Source of the DNA: Morchella semilibera
Lineage: Eukaryota; Ascomycota; Pezizomycetes; Pezizales; Morchellaceae
NCBI GenBank assembly: GCA_009192285.1
Contig: CM018603.1
Location: forward strand, 1,961,802 to 2,025,801
Length of the DNA stretch: 64,000 bases
Direction: 5' to 3'
How positions within the stretch are numbered: position 1 is the first letter of the stretch; every line of letters starts with the position of its first letter. This document shows positions 19,675 to 30,961 of the stretch, piece by piece. The position numbers and the translations under genes are program-made. Under the pieces are notes generated by a model. That model was not told where the DNA came from. It saw only the letters and a program-made list of their open reading frames with translations, and ran no database searches.

Positions 19675-19774
19675 TCACAAGCCAGTTTCCCCTGTCCATC
19701 TCAAATAAATGTGCCATTGTCCCGGCGTCTTGGCATTGATCCCGAGGGTTCGGTAGTCGAAGTACTGTAGTGGT
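19675..19774 (-). pseudogene. C-terminal remnant of Plavaka transposase
   Basis: On the minus strand a short frame with FDYRTLGINAKTPGQWH ends at a TGA near 19675-19677. It lies just beyond the solo LTR that cuts the transposase gene at 20340, and probably is the end of that gene. It is assigned by position and by its plausible protein sequence only. Confidence 0.4.
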
Positions 19775-20339
19775 TGTTGGAGTAATATTAAGCGAGGGGG
19801 AGGTATGCTGAGGAGGGGGTGTCGTCATGGGGTTCCAGGAGGTTCGATGGCGTGATGGATTGGTAATGTAAATAACGGAGATGGCGGGGAGGAATATGAG
19901 GTGTGGTGGCGACGGGTTTCTATAGGGTTCTATGAGCGAAAGAGTGAGTCATAACGGACTGGTGGAGGAGGTGTGTTAAACAGGGGGGATAGAAGTTTTC
20001 CTTAGTTCTTTCTTTCTTCTCTATCTGTCTCGTCTTCCTGTTATCTCGGTACATAGGAATCTACTCCTATCCTCAAGCTATAGTTTCTCGTACCCAAGAT
20101 TCTGTCCTCTAAAGAAGAAAACCATAGCACCGTTCTTGTTGAGGTCTATTTGGTCCTCACTCTCTCTGCCCTGTGCTCCTGTGCCCTTGCTCTTGCCTTT
20201 GCCTTTGCCGGTGCCTGTGCTTGTGCCTGCCCGGTGTTATCCTTGTCTTCGTCGGTCTCCTCATCGCTTAGACTGTGCCCCCGGGCTCTTCTGCATCATC
20301 ATTGTCATCTTCTTCTTTGCGTCCGGCTACTCCGTCACA
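19775..20339 (+). mobile_element. Solo LTR of family B
   Basis: It matches the LTR at 869-1431 (opposite strand) from TGTTGGAGTAATATTAAG to CCGTCACA and keeps the self-primer GTCTCGTCTT (20027-20036). The flanks are GTGGT and GCCAT, so no target duplication is seen. It truncates the transposase gene coming from the right. Confidence 0.8.
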
Positions 20340-23263
20340 GCCATCCCTAAAATACACCGTATATTCACTACCAAAATTTGGTTACTACTCCTTCTAGATG
20401 CTTTGGGAAGACCATGAGAGCTATCGGGAATCCCTAGGTCCTTGGCCTCTAAGAGTTTGATCGCGCATCGCCGGTGCGCCCATCCCCTATTATCTCGTAG
20501 CTTAAATAAAGCCTCCAGGCGCCCTGGTAGCCTTCCCCCGAACGCTCCCCATTGATCTCGAGTCCCCACCGTTACACATGTCCAATCTCTCCTCGGTGAT
20601 CCTTTTCTAAATGCTGCATTTCCCGTGCAGCGCAGGTTATGAATTTCGTACGCATTTGGTGTTTGAAAAATTGGAACCGGAACCTGGAGGCAGGTAAATC
20701 GTTCAACTCGGAGCTCGCCAAGGTTCTCAAGGCTTCCGCCAAAGCTCTCTGAACACCCCGCATCCTCCGCATGTTCTCTTATCATGCGATAAAATCTTAT
20801 TCTACTCATCTTGAGTTCATCTGCAATATTGCATAGGCTTTCTAGCCTGGTAGAGCGGTTGCAAAGCCCTTTTAAGGGTAACTCACAGTCGATTATAAGC
20901 TGTTCATTCGGTGCTCTCTTGCGGTCTTCTATCTTAAAAATATCAAGTAATTCCCGCAAGTTCTCATGATACTCCCATAGGCTCTCGTTGCGGTTCTTAG
21001 AAGATCCGTCAGCTTCCACGATATCCTTGAGGTTCAGTATCCGTATTTCTAGTGCCAATCGTCTTCCGCCGTAATCAAGAATTTGGGTCGCCGCATCAAC
21101 TTTGTTTGAACCGGCGTATGCTTCTTTGATTTGGTGTACGTGGGCCAGTTTGCTGATATCCATAGAGAACATAGGAATATTCCCGAATCGCTCCACATGC
21201 TCTCGGTAATGTGATAATTGATGCAATTTGATGAAGTTGAAATGAGATTTCTCGCGGATCTCGCGGACCTCTTCTAAGCCACGATCAATCCTCTGAGAGC
21301 CCTCCTGCCAGAGAGCCTGTGTTCGATTCTTTGCATCTTTCTTAGTTTGCTTGTAGGCTCGAAATTATAAAAAGATATCCTAATACTTATGGAGGTCCTT
21401 GAGATAACCCTCCAAATATTCAAGTGTACTCTTGGTATGATTCCCGTATTGAGCCATCAGGTGAAAGTCAATCAGTGCCCGAACGCATTTCAAAGCCTTT
21501 CCGAAGTCAGCTCTGACAGAGCTCCCTGGATTTCTCAGAGCCACCGCCAAAGCTCCCAGAACTATACGCCCTAGGTTTCACATCTCTTTCCCCTGCCATT
21601 GCGTGGTTGCCCTATAAGGCTTGTTCGGTACTGTAAGCCGAGGATAAGGCCCAATCTTTGACCATGCTATATCGAACGCGTCAAGACGCCCGTGTTTCTT
21701 GAGAAATCCTTGAACCCACTCCATCATATGCTTTAACATTCTGAGGTAGATGTTGTGCAATGGATCCGGTTTGTTCAAGTCGTACACCTTGCATCTCGGC
21801 ATATCCCATAAAGCATTGAAGAGAGTCTTCAAAGACCTCGATACAAGGTATTCTACTGGTGATGTATTCGTCGGGTTCTCATTAAACTGCCGTACCATCT
21901 CCTGGTAGGTCTCTTGATCACGCATAGAGCTCTGCCGATAGCTTCCAAGGTTCTTATACTCCACCTCACATCTTGGGCAGGCGAAATTGCTGATGTTTTG
22001 CAACGAGGCGTGCTCAGGTTGGTCCGCGATCCACCCACACAGTACAGGAAAACATAGCCGTTCATATCCATCCGCGCAGGATATCAACTCGCCCTCCTCG
22101 CCACTACTTTTCAGGCTTTTGAAGATATCTTTGAGAGCGTTGTGCAGAGCCATCTGCGATTCCCGACGCAAAGTTGCATTCGCACTCGTATTTGAACTGA
22201 GCTTAGGGGGCACTGGTAATAGCGCTAGGAGTACTAACGAGTGCCCAGAGACTTTCATTCTCACAGAGGAATTGATATTCCCAATTGTGAGATAGATTGG
22301 CCATGCCTTTTTATCACCACTAAAGTTCGTCAGGTGAGTGCCATCCGAGGCACAGATTACCGGAACTAACGTTGAACCCTCAGGGAGAGAATTCTTTTTG
22401 AGATCAGTCATGACTTTTCTGACTCTAACGAAACCTCCTAAAGATCTCGGAAAGCTTCTCCTCACCTGTGTTTCCCACCACCAGTCCCCTGTATGCATTT
22501 GGCCGTAAATTCTCTCTCCTTTCTCGTTGTAATCCATTGATGGTGTAAATATAAGAGATTCCTTGAATGCCCGTTGTCCAAGGAGGAATCGAATAATTGT
22601 CATAGGGTCGCGATAGTAGTATGGTATGTTTTTCCCTCCTATAACAACCTCCGCATGGTTCCATGTTGACCTCTCTAGGCAATCGTTCATTTCCTCCATT
22701 TTTCGTATAAAACCTCGCCCATTTCTATAGGAGCTATGGCGATGGTCTCCGGGGGCATGTAGAAAGAAGCTATCGATACTTCCTTGTGATGCTTTGGACA
22801 AATTAAAGTACCGCGCCATCCGGAATTCATACGATGAGTTCAAAGGTTGCCACGGATTGCCGAGAAGCCGTTGTGCGCTTTCCTGATAGCCCTCAGAGCG
22901 ATATAGAGCCTCCCCAGCACCTTCGTAGACCGTGGTGGATGCATCGCGAGTAACTCCCAACTCCTCCTCACAATCCTCCCTATCGTCTACAAAGTAAGAC
23001 TCTGATTCTAGGTCTGAATCTCCAGCAGCTTGTTGAGAGAAGTCAGAATATGTAGATGACCCGTCCTCGCAACTAGCATCATCCAGATCAGAGCCATCTG
23101 AAACCTTGTGAGACTCCTGTAGTCGTTTGTGATTCTCCTGCAAAAGATCGCATTGATTTGTGAACCATCCATCCGCTTCGTTAGGGTGATTATTCCGTAG
23201 GTGCTTCTCAAAGTTCGCTGAGGAGCTGTATCGCTTGCTGCAAAAAGGACAGGAGGACTTCAT
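20340..23263 (-). pseudogene. Plavaka-type transposase, three in-frame stops
   Basis: Reads leftward from an ATG at 23263. Residues 1-25 form a C2H2 finger (CPFCSKRYSSSANFEKHLRNNH); an acidic linker follows. The middle holds the family core: QMHTGDWWWETQ, VICASDGTHLTNFSGDKKAW and IYLTIGNINSSVR, recalling the 'SSDKT.LT.F.GDK.AWPVYLTIGNI' signature of fungal Plavaka transposases, a DDE family related to CACTA/KDZ transposons. After codon 561 (TGA at 21578) the same frame goes on (NLGRIVLGALAVALRNP, DFHLMAQYGNHT) with TAG and TAA near 21390 and 21378, then stays open to 20340, where the family-B LTR cuts it. The total is about 975 codons, near the normal length. The three stops and the lost C-terminus make it inactive. 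The enzyme would cut the element's ends in the nucleus. Confidence 0.75.
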
Positions 23264-24046
23264 TACGTGTCGCGATAGCTCCCATGGCTCTCGGAGGTGT
23301 CAAAATTACTACTGCCAAGCCTGTGGATTACTAATACTTGTGAGGGTGTATTGGAGGGCACACAACCTCTTGCCAAACAAACTTTCTAGCAACGTCATAT
23401 ATTCACGTTGAAAACTAACCAACATATGCTTTCAGATCAAACCCAACATCTATCGCACATATCAGCCAAACCTTCTAGGGATTCACCACTACTCCAAAAG
23501 GTTTCACGAGTACCCTCGAAATCGTGGCTCAAAATCGTGGGCAATGCCGAGAAATCCCTATCTTTTGATACCCAAATGACTACATCTGTACTTGAAAACG
23601 AGATTAGAACAGCTAACGATTCGAAGAAAAGCTATCATGCCAACACCAAAACGGACTCGAATACCAACACTCATACTAATCTACGTCATTTAGTAACTTG
23701 CCCAAAACCGTCGAAACACACCCGAGCAATCAATGATTCTGGCTCTATGCGTTCTGGCGAAGACTGTGAAAGCTTTCGAAAAATCCTCTCATAGCTCTTA
23801 ATGACTAATTTGATTTCGTGTGAGTGTTGGAAGAAGAGGTATAAGAACCTCTTCTTCCACCCTTGGGAGACCTTTCTTCACCATCCCCATTACTCTTCAC
23901 AACCTCGCCAGGCATTGAGCTGGTGCGTTCTACCTATATTACGTTAATCATTCTTGTTCGTCCAGCCTTTTCAATTTCATTTCAACTTGATATCATCCAC
24001 TTCGACACTTTCAACTTGATACCTCCCCAGAATTTCCAGCTGAAAT
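23264..24046. other. Divergent spacer in the large transposon
   Basis: 783 bp between the transposase start (minus) and cargo gene A (plus). No convincing ORF. It contains one exact CGATAGCT at 23273-23280 and a related AAAGCTATC near 23627. It probably holds both promoters. Confidence 0.4.
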
Positions 24047-26421
24047 ATGCCTCCCAATGCTACTAAAAGTACCCCTGGGAAGGTAGTATATAAACACCAC
24101 ATGGTTGTTCCCTAATCACTATACATTAGTTTCTAACATACCTCCAGTCCGGTGGCAAGTCGAAAGGCCCCTTCCATCGTACTCACGATACCTTACAAAG
24201 CACTGCCAAAAGCCCTAGAGTAGAGATCCCAACCCCCCGAAAGCGTCAGCGCCAACCAGTCCCTGAATCTGAAGATGATATTGCCACAAGACCCCGTCAT
24301 TTGAACCCACAAGCTCTTGATAGCCCTCCCCAAAGCTCTCCAAGATTGTTCGCAATTCCCCGAAAACGTGGGCGCCAACCAGTTCTTGATTCCGAAGATG
24401 AGATTGCCACACGACCCCATCGCTCAAACCTGCAGGCTCCTGATAGTCCTGACATCACTCCCGGAAGCCCTGAAAGATCTCGACCAACCCTCAAAAGTGT
24501 CTGCACCAGCCTATCCCCGAAGCCGAAGAAGAAGAGTTGACTATCTTCTCACATAGAGTAGGAATTCCCTGGAGTTACGACGGTCCACCACCAGACCTCA
24601 CCCTTAAACAGGCGCTGACACCCACGAAGACTGCTCCCGCGCCGCCCAAGGCTTCGCAAGCACCCAAGGCCCCCCCAGTTTGGAAAAAGGCAACAGCAGC
24701 AGCAGATATTACATTAGCTAAAGCTTATACAAGCACCCCAGAGACTATCACATCCCCCAAAGCCCCAGAAACAACTTCCAGAACCACAGCAAAAACTTCC
24801 AAAACCACCTCAGCATCAGCAACACGGACCGCTGTCGCAGGCCCAAGCATTCCAAAAGATACCTCCAAAATCCATATCAGCATTAGCAACAAGGACTGCT
24901 GTCACAGGCCCAAGCACTCCAAAAGTCACCTCCAAAGCTCCAAGAGCAACAGCAACAGCACCAACCGCCCGACAAGATCTGCGGTCTGGGCCATCCTCTA
25001 CTACTAAATCCCAGCCTGCTAGTACACCCCCGAGAGCCATCCACAAAGCTCCCAGAGCTATCGCGATATCCAAGAGCGCGCATCCAAACGAAGATAGAAA
25101 CAAGCACAATCATCCTAAGGACGGAGAAGAAAACGAAGACGAACACGAGGACGAAGAATAGGACGGTGACGGAGACGACGAAGACGAACCTCGCCACGCC
25201 TCACAAGGACGTCGTCAGAGACAGAAAAAAAAAAAGGCTTTCAAGGCAAGGTGGTCAAAGGAGGTTGTTTCGATGGACGCAAGCACTGCCAAGGTGACTT
25301 TGGGATTGGCCGCCTCCCCAAAGGGTTACAACAGATTGAGGAAAGACCTCGCCGCAGAGATGACAAGAACAAGATGGGTCAATAAAAGAACTAGCGGGCT
25401 TACTCATTTTAATGAGTTGGTGGCATGGCTTCTTGAATAGAGGCCTCTGGTAGGTTTGGCCACGATCATGGGAGGCCAGAGGAATAGCGCCACAGCCAAG
25501 ACACAGGAAGCACTTACCTGGCTAGTGGTCGATATCAGTCGGAAGGAAAAGGTCTCTAAGGGCTTGGGGAATCGGGAATTCACCGAGATTGACGCTCACG
25601 ACCCCGAGCTGGACGCTGATGATTCGGATGATCTGCCGCAAGGGCTCTCAGGGCACTTGGCAAAGCGCTAAAAGCTATCGCTACAACCTGAGCGGACTAA
25701 TATCTGGGTCACCGTTGTCGACCCTGACCGTTTTAATGAATACGATCCTGATGCTACGAGACGGGAATACACTTGGACCCATGCACATAATGAGCCTAGT
25801 TACGCTGCCGTGATGACTTGGAGGAATATCCAAGAGCTTGGAAGAGTCGCCTGCAAGCATATCCCCATTGGTCGGTTGGTCCGGGAATTCTATGGCTTGA
25901 TGAACCAACCAGCCGAACCGGAAGAGGACCCAGCCTGGGTCCGCATAATAGACACTGAGGAGGTAGAATCCTGGATGCTCGGAAGTCTGGCGAAACCTCT
26001 CCGTGTTCTGGCCATACTTCACAGAGTAGGCCAGACTGAACCCCATGGTGGTGATGAAACCCCTCCTAGAAGACTATACCAGCCATACACCACTAGTGAC
26101 GATTATGGACACTTTGATTATCCGGCTGAAGACTCTGAGTTTGAGGGCGGAGTTAGATTGAACTCCATTGGAACCAGGCTTATCATGCCGAAGAGTGATG
26201 CGTTGTTCCAGGTAAACCTCCACAAGATCTCGTCACGCCGGAATAGGCAGCAATCAGCCCTTGAGCTCCTCAATCAGAAGTACCTTAATAAGTACCCTGT
26301 GGGTGTTGGTATTGCGGACCCTAACTTCAGAATCGGGCGTGTCTGGGGGCTGCGGAGATTGCTCAGAAGCGTGAGGAGGACAGAGCCAAAAACCCGCGGC
26401 GCCGCGCAACGGGAAAGCTGA
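24047..26421 (+). pseudogene. Cargo gene A of the large transposon, unknown function
   Basis: ATG at 24047, 12 codons, then a typical intron (GTAGTATATAAA to CCTCCAG, about 24083-24147). A frame follows with KRQRQPVPESEDDIATRP, which is repeated 123 bp on as KRGRQPVLDSEDEIATRP, ending at TGA 24538. Related coding sequence continues in other frames: a Thr/Ala/Pro-rich low-complexity part (24537-25007), an Asp/Glu run (25080-25160), a basic run, then a compact region (MDASTAKVTLGLAASPKGYN, NIQELGRVACKHIPIG, SIGTRLIMPKSDALF) to about 26421. Stops at 25158, 25437 and 25669 separate pieces. The layout looks like a long DNA-binding or chromatin-type protein with disordered N-terminus. I do not recognise it. 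Further introns may explain some breaks, so decay is not certain. Confidence 0.45.
24236..24440 (+). repeat. 123-bp tandem duplication in cargo gene A
   Basis: Two units with period 123 bp (41 codons), both beginning around CCCCGAAARCGT and containing GCGCCAACCAGT and GATTGCCACA-like segments. The frame is kept, so the encoded 'RKR.RQPV..SED.IATRP' motif is duplicated. Confidence 0.75.
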
Positions 26422-27087
26422 AGACTCCCTTGGTTCCCCTCCCCGGAGGTAGTGGTGATGGTGATGGTGATAGTGTTTAGGCCTATTTGCCGAGAGTTTG
26501 GACAGGTTTTGCGAGATTCTAGTGAGTTATTCGTATTTTAGCATGATTGATCTATTAACTGACCCACAGATTTTTTTCTCCAACTATTTTTGTTAGGGTA
26601 TACAGAGGTTTCGAAAGGTTTGGCGATAGCTTTAAGAGCTCTCAACACGGTCGGTAACAGCTTTGTGTTCGGTATTATCTGTTGTTTCCTTGGTCCGCGC
26701 ATGTTAAGCACGTAGCATTTTGGGTGATTACTATTATTAGAGAGTGTTGATTTGAGGCTTGGTATTATTAGAGAGCGTTGATTTATTCTTAGGTTGGGAG
26801 CATTTATTTGATACTGATAGGTAGCGAATATCAAAGTGATTTGAAGCCCGAATGCTACTAGTGATCTTGAAAGCTATCGCGAAGGCTCCTGAAAACATCA
26901 TTATTGCGAGTGATTACCGATGAGGCTATTTTAACCCAAATTGGTCTGCCCAGCCTATCTAATTAGCCAATTTTGTTTGTATGTGGTTAGCTTTAGATTA
27001 CATGAAAATTTTCACGCCAAGCACTTCTTTTGATTAGAAATCAGGACAGCCTTCAAAACCCTCAGGAGAGCCCTCACAAGCATCAAG

Positions 27088-29473
27088 ATGCCTCAAGCAA
27101 AGCGTCCCTCAACGTCGGAAACGACCAAATCCACTCCAAGCCTCCCTGACCCTGAAGACCACAATGGGGAAACTACAGAGCAAGATTCGAACGAGGGTGA
27201 GACTGTAACCGAGAAAGCTCCCAACACTCTCATGAGAGTCAGCACAACCACGAAGAAAGCTCAAGGAAAGCGGCTGCCCCAAAGGAGTACTTCTTCTTGT
27301 AAACGCTTTAGGCCCCCAAATGAAATCTCATCGGATGAGGACCTACCTGACCCCCCAGAGTACCGCTCGACCAAAGCCTCGACCAAAGCCCAGGGAGTCC
27401 CCAAATCATCTCTTAAAAGCCATTCTCGACAGAACAAAAAATCTAGAAAATCAGGTGCTCGAGTAGAGTTTAACCTCGAAAGACACCCGTCCAAGGGAGA
27501 GCAAGAGGTTCCAGAGCGCCTTACAACCAGTTCTTCAGAATATGATAATGACCTAGACACTTCAGTACTACGCGAACAAAGCGTGAGGCATCAATTCGCA
27601 GACAAAAGACCCCCGGGTATGCAGGTCGGAGATAAGAGACCCCCGGGTACGCAAGTCGCCGGAAAGAGAACTCTGAGTAGTCAGGTAATGACTGCCAGAG
27701 GTGTGGCGAGTGCCCGGAGAAAGCCCACCGGTGCGGTTGCTGAGGCAATTGCGTCGTTAGAAGTGGAGATTTAAGTAATTAACCCCAGTCTTTTTTTTTG
27801 ATAAGTGACTGAGATGAAAGAAATTTTAGAAGGGAAATCGTACATCGTCGAAGCCAACGAAAAATCCATCAAGCGCTCCACAAAGACCGCCGATGACTCC
27901 TGTGGACCCAGTGATAGCTCCTACTGCTACCCCCAGGAGACTGAGTGCTTTTAATTACCCTTCATCTTTTCGTATCCCCCCCCTTCCTCTTCTAGGTTAG
28001 GAGAATCGTCACCAACACCAATGGCATTGAATCTTGGATTCATGCCACCAAGCGATGATAGCTCCTGGGGCTGTTCTCCGAGCTTTGGGATTAGCTCTCG
28101 AATGCCTCGAACAATGGAGCCATCCCCACTAGGGAAACCACCTCAGAATAACGATACAGCGAACCCTAACTATCTGTGCCTTCACCTTCTTTAACTCCGC
28201 CTGATTATGAGGACAGTATTCTTACCAAACTCCTGAAAGCTCTCATCAAGCCTCTGCTGGCCAGATACCTCGTAAACCTGCTCCAAACTCTAGAAGTGCG
28301 AGTGTGCTTCCTTTGGAAGCTCAAAGGATTGAGAAAAAGTGTAGTATATTGATAGGTGATCATACACTGTTTGAAGAGCCTTTTCCAAGCCCTGCAAGAC
28401 TCTCGGTATTGGTGGTGAATATGTGGGTACAAGCAAGTCGTGGTTTGGAAATCAGCGCAGAAATCGATGAGGTTATTATAAAACAGGTGAGTGTCCCCAA
28501 AGATCCCATGATAGCTCCTAGGGAACTGAGGAGGCCCCACAGGTTAGAGGCTTGCACTCCCGAGTGCGGTCACACTTGATGAGCGCAGTGAAGGAACGGC
28601 TAGCAGACTCCAGGATTTACGGAATTGCAAAAATTCGCACACAAGTGGAGAGGGCCGAAAGAGTCAACTATCTTTTGCGGAATGATCGGTTCATCAGCCA
28701 TCCAGCGCAATATGAGGTATATCCAAATTCTTGGAAACTATGACAATAGCTCTAACAAGCCTTAGGCATGCAGCTGCAAATTCTTAGCTCCGGAGATCAT
28801 CGAGGTTTTATATTATAGGTTTTTTGATGGGGCTAGGAGGTGAGGATCCCGTGAACCAGATTTCTCGACCGAATAAACCATACATTGATATGCCTGATAG
28901 CAACCGCCATTTGGCATGGGATTCGCACATGGTCCACGGGGAATTATGTGATACCGCAAAATTTCCAGACTCAAAATGATAGTGTAGTGAGTAAGTATTT
29001 CTCATAGCTCCTGGAGGTATGGCGGGTTCTAACCAAGGTGTTACAAATGCTCTAGAAACCTTCACAAGGATTGTAAACACTGGAGGTCACGTAGTCGTTC
29101 CAACCAGGAAGGAATCTTGAAATTGGTAAAGGACAATCTTTGAGATAAGGTAAAAGCCCGATCTTAATTACCGACTATAACCCAAACTGATATTTTGTAG
29201 ATACAAGTGAAGAAGGAGGTTACGGTCGAGGATATTCCAGTTGAGGGTCTTAGCGAGGACGATGATGCTCTGGCGGAAGCTCTGGAAGCTCTCAGGAGTA
29301 CTCGGGGAGATCAAGGCCAGAAATCTAAACCCGGCCAAACTAACCTTCCACCACACAGACTTGAATATGGTACAGATGGAGAGCCGGATCTAATGGAAGA
29401 AGAGGAGGAGATAGAGGAAATAGTGGAGGAGGAGGGTGGAGAAATAACAGAAGACGAGAGCTATAATAACTAA
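27088..29473 (+). CDS. Cargo gene B, multi-exon, DUF6532-like (tentative)
   Basis: First exon 27088-27774 or shorter: a hydrophilic protein rich in Ser, Lys and Pro with a near-repeat DKRPPGMQVG/DKRPPGTQVA. A central part at 28304-28492 (FPSPARLSVLVVNMWVQAS) ends at an intron GTGAGT...CACAG (28489-28541). The next exon (GLHSRVRSHLMSAVKE, NYLLRNDRFISHPAQYE) ends at intron GTATAT...CTTAG, followed by CKFLAPEIIEVLYYRFF. The alternation of a basic helix, 'LL..DRF' and 'APEIIEVLYYRFF' resembles the fungal DUF6532 domain, often seen beside transposons; this is a recollection, not a search. An acidic tail lies at 29207-29473. Exon joins between 27774 and 28304 are unresolved. No function is known. 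Confidence 0.4.
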
Positions 29474-29934
29474 GGGAATAACAAGATCTCCAAGAAGTAT
29501 GGGGAAGTCTGTAGAGATAGTAATATGTATTATTATAATTGTTATATAGTGGCAAGATCATAAGTGAATATATCTGTACCATTCGAGGTATAGAAGAGAT
29601 CTCTGAAAGCTATCGTGAAGTGAATAAATACATGAAAAGCACCAGGTAGCACCAGGAGCTAGATGTGCGTGCCAGGGATACCCAGGCGCAATGGATGATA
29701 AAAAGTATGTTACCAGGGGAGATAGGGGCGGAAAGGCAAAGCCCGGGCGGAGCCAGGCGGAGCCAGGCGCAAAACGTTTCCGCCAGGGGTGTTCCTGAGA
29801 GAAAATCTAACTCCTGGCGCTAACCGAGGTTGTGATTTGGTTCAGGGCGCTCAGGGCACTGAAAGCCCCGCCCGGAGCGCCCGGAGGTTTGGCAAGGTTC
29901 TCAGGAGAAGGAGTTTTTATCCCGTGCGCCCTCA

Positions 29935-30961
29935 GCACCTGTTACGGGCATGAGAAAAGGAACCCGAAGACTGAAAGAGGAGGACCCTCCCCACGCTACT
30001 ACGCTGCTAAAAGCTTCTATGTCCCACTGGGCGCGCCAGAGAGGCACGGTGTTGCCAGTATGGAGCCCAGTGCGGAGTTGCGGAATCCCTAGTTAACGAA
30101 CCTGTTTTCGACCCCTGAAATAATCCCCGGAGCGTCAAAGCGCCGGCACAGTCGCTCAGGACACCGGTGGGTATATGAGGGGGCAACAGTGCGAGTTTGG
30201 AGTCAATCGGACCATATTTGATCAAATGGCGAAGGTTGTAAGGAAGCTCACATTGGTGGCGCCTCTGGGAAAGGTAAGACTACCCGACTCCTCCGGTACC
30301 GATCGTTTGCAGTCCTAATGTTGAGCTATGCTCCTTAGTGATAGGTAACGATGTCGGGAAAGAGTTGGCGAGTGAAGTCGGGCCCAGTACCGGGATGTCA
30401 TCAGGTAGGCTAACTTCGAAGACTCCTCATGACCACTGACGAAGGCTGAGTGCATGCAGCAAAAGGGCTGTTATCAATAAACGGGATAGCGCGTGAGGGA
30501 TTTTCTGGGATTAGAAGTCAGGGGTATGTTAGATGGTGGGGATAGATTTGGTGTTTGGTTGTCTTGGTGTATTTTCAGGGTCTTCGGGGTTTCGCACTTG
30601 TTGTTTGTATTTATAATGTTTAGTCCGCGTGACATTTGCGCGGGATATAAATACTGTGTCATTCTCCGACTTTGTTGAAATCATCAGCGACGAAGAAAGA
30701 GTCTTATCGATATAATCACTATTACTTTACACTTTACTTTGTCTTCAGGAATTTATCAAGTGACCTGGAAACTCCACCTCGAACCATCTTCGTATTTCAG
30801 GACCATTTGCATACTGAAAGGACTAGCATCGAGGGATCGAGACTCTAGGCTGGTTAAGACTGAGGAGACCTTGTTCCTTACTGCCTTTGCGGTTAGCGCT
30901 TCAAACTCTAAGCTCTTTACTGGACTACTCGGGTTGCTTGGTGTAACACCCTAATAGCACC
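29935..30961 (+). mobile_element. Solo LTR of family A with TSD GCACC
   Basis: The LTR is 29940-30956 (TGTTACGGG to CCCTAATA), close to the element A LTRs. GCACC lies directly on each side (29935-29939 and 30957-30961). It sits 9 bp right of the end of the large transposon, in the resumed LINE1 sequence. Confidence 0.93.

Larger units (their letters stand above)
19579..29615. repeat. Dispersed AGCTATCG motif across the large transposon
   Basis: Exact AGCTATCG, on either strand, was found by eye at 19579, 20419, 22768, 23273, 25056, 25673, 26624, 26872 and 29608. Close variants are TGATAGCTCC (27903, 28059, 28508) and CAAAGCTCTC/CCAAAGCTCC forms (20738, 21552, 24330, 24913, 28225, 29294). They occur in coding, intron and intergenic parts. 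I saw no exact copy outside this element. Confidence 0.55.
19297..29930. mobile_element. 10.6-kb Plavaka-type DNA transposon inside LINE1
   Basis: The two halves of LINE1 stop at 19296 and resume after 29930. In between lie a Plavaka-type transposase (minus), two plus-strand cargo genes and long terminal zones rich in GCGCCAGG-like repeats. The left end begins TGGGCGCA and the right end closes with TGCGCC, which are inverted over GGCGCA. CTC on both sides (19294-19296 and 29931-29933) could be a 3-bp target duplication as in CACTA-like elements. These exact borders are tentative; the outer limits set by LINE1 are good to a few tens of bases. The transposase is broken, so this copy is not autonomous. 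Confidence 0.65.

Noticed and set aside
25175-29473. TET/JBP dioxygenase cargo, expected in some Plavaka/KDZ elements
   Set aside because: No HxD...H pattern or other dioxygenase motif was seen in either cargo gene.
19297-29930. Calling the large element a CACTA transposon by its ends
   Set aside because: The ends do not read CACTA; the assignment rests on the Plavaka-type transposase and the tentative 3-bp CTC duplication only.
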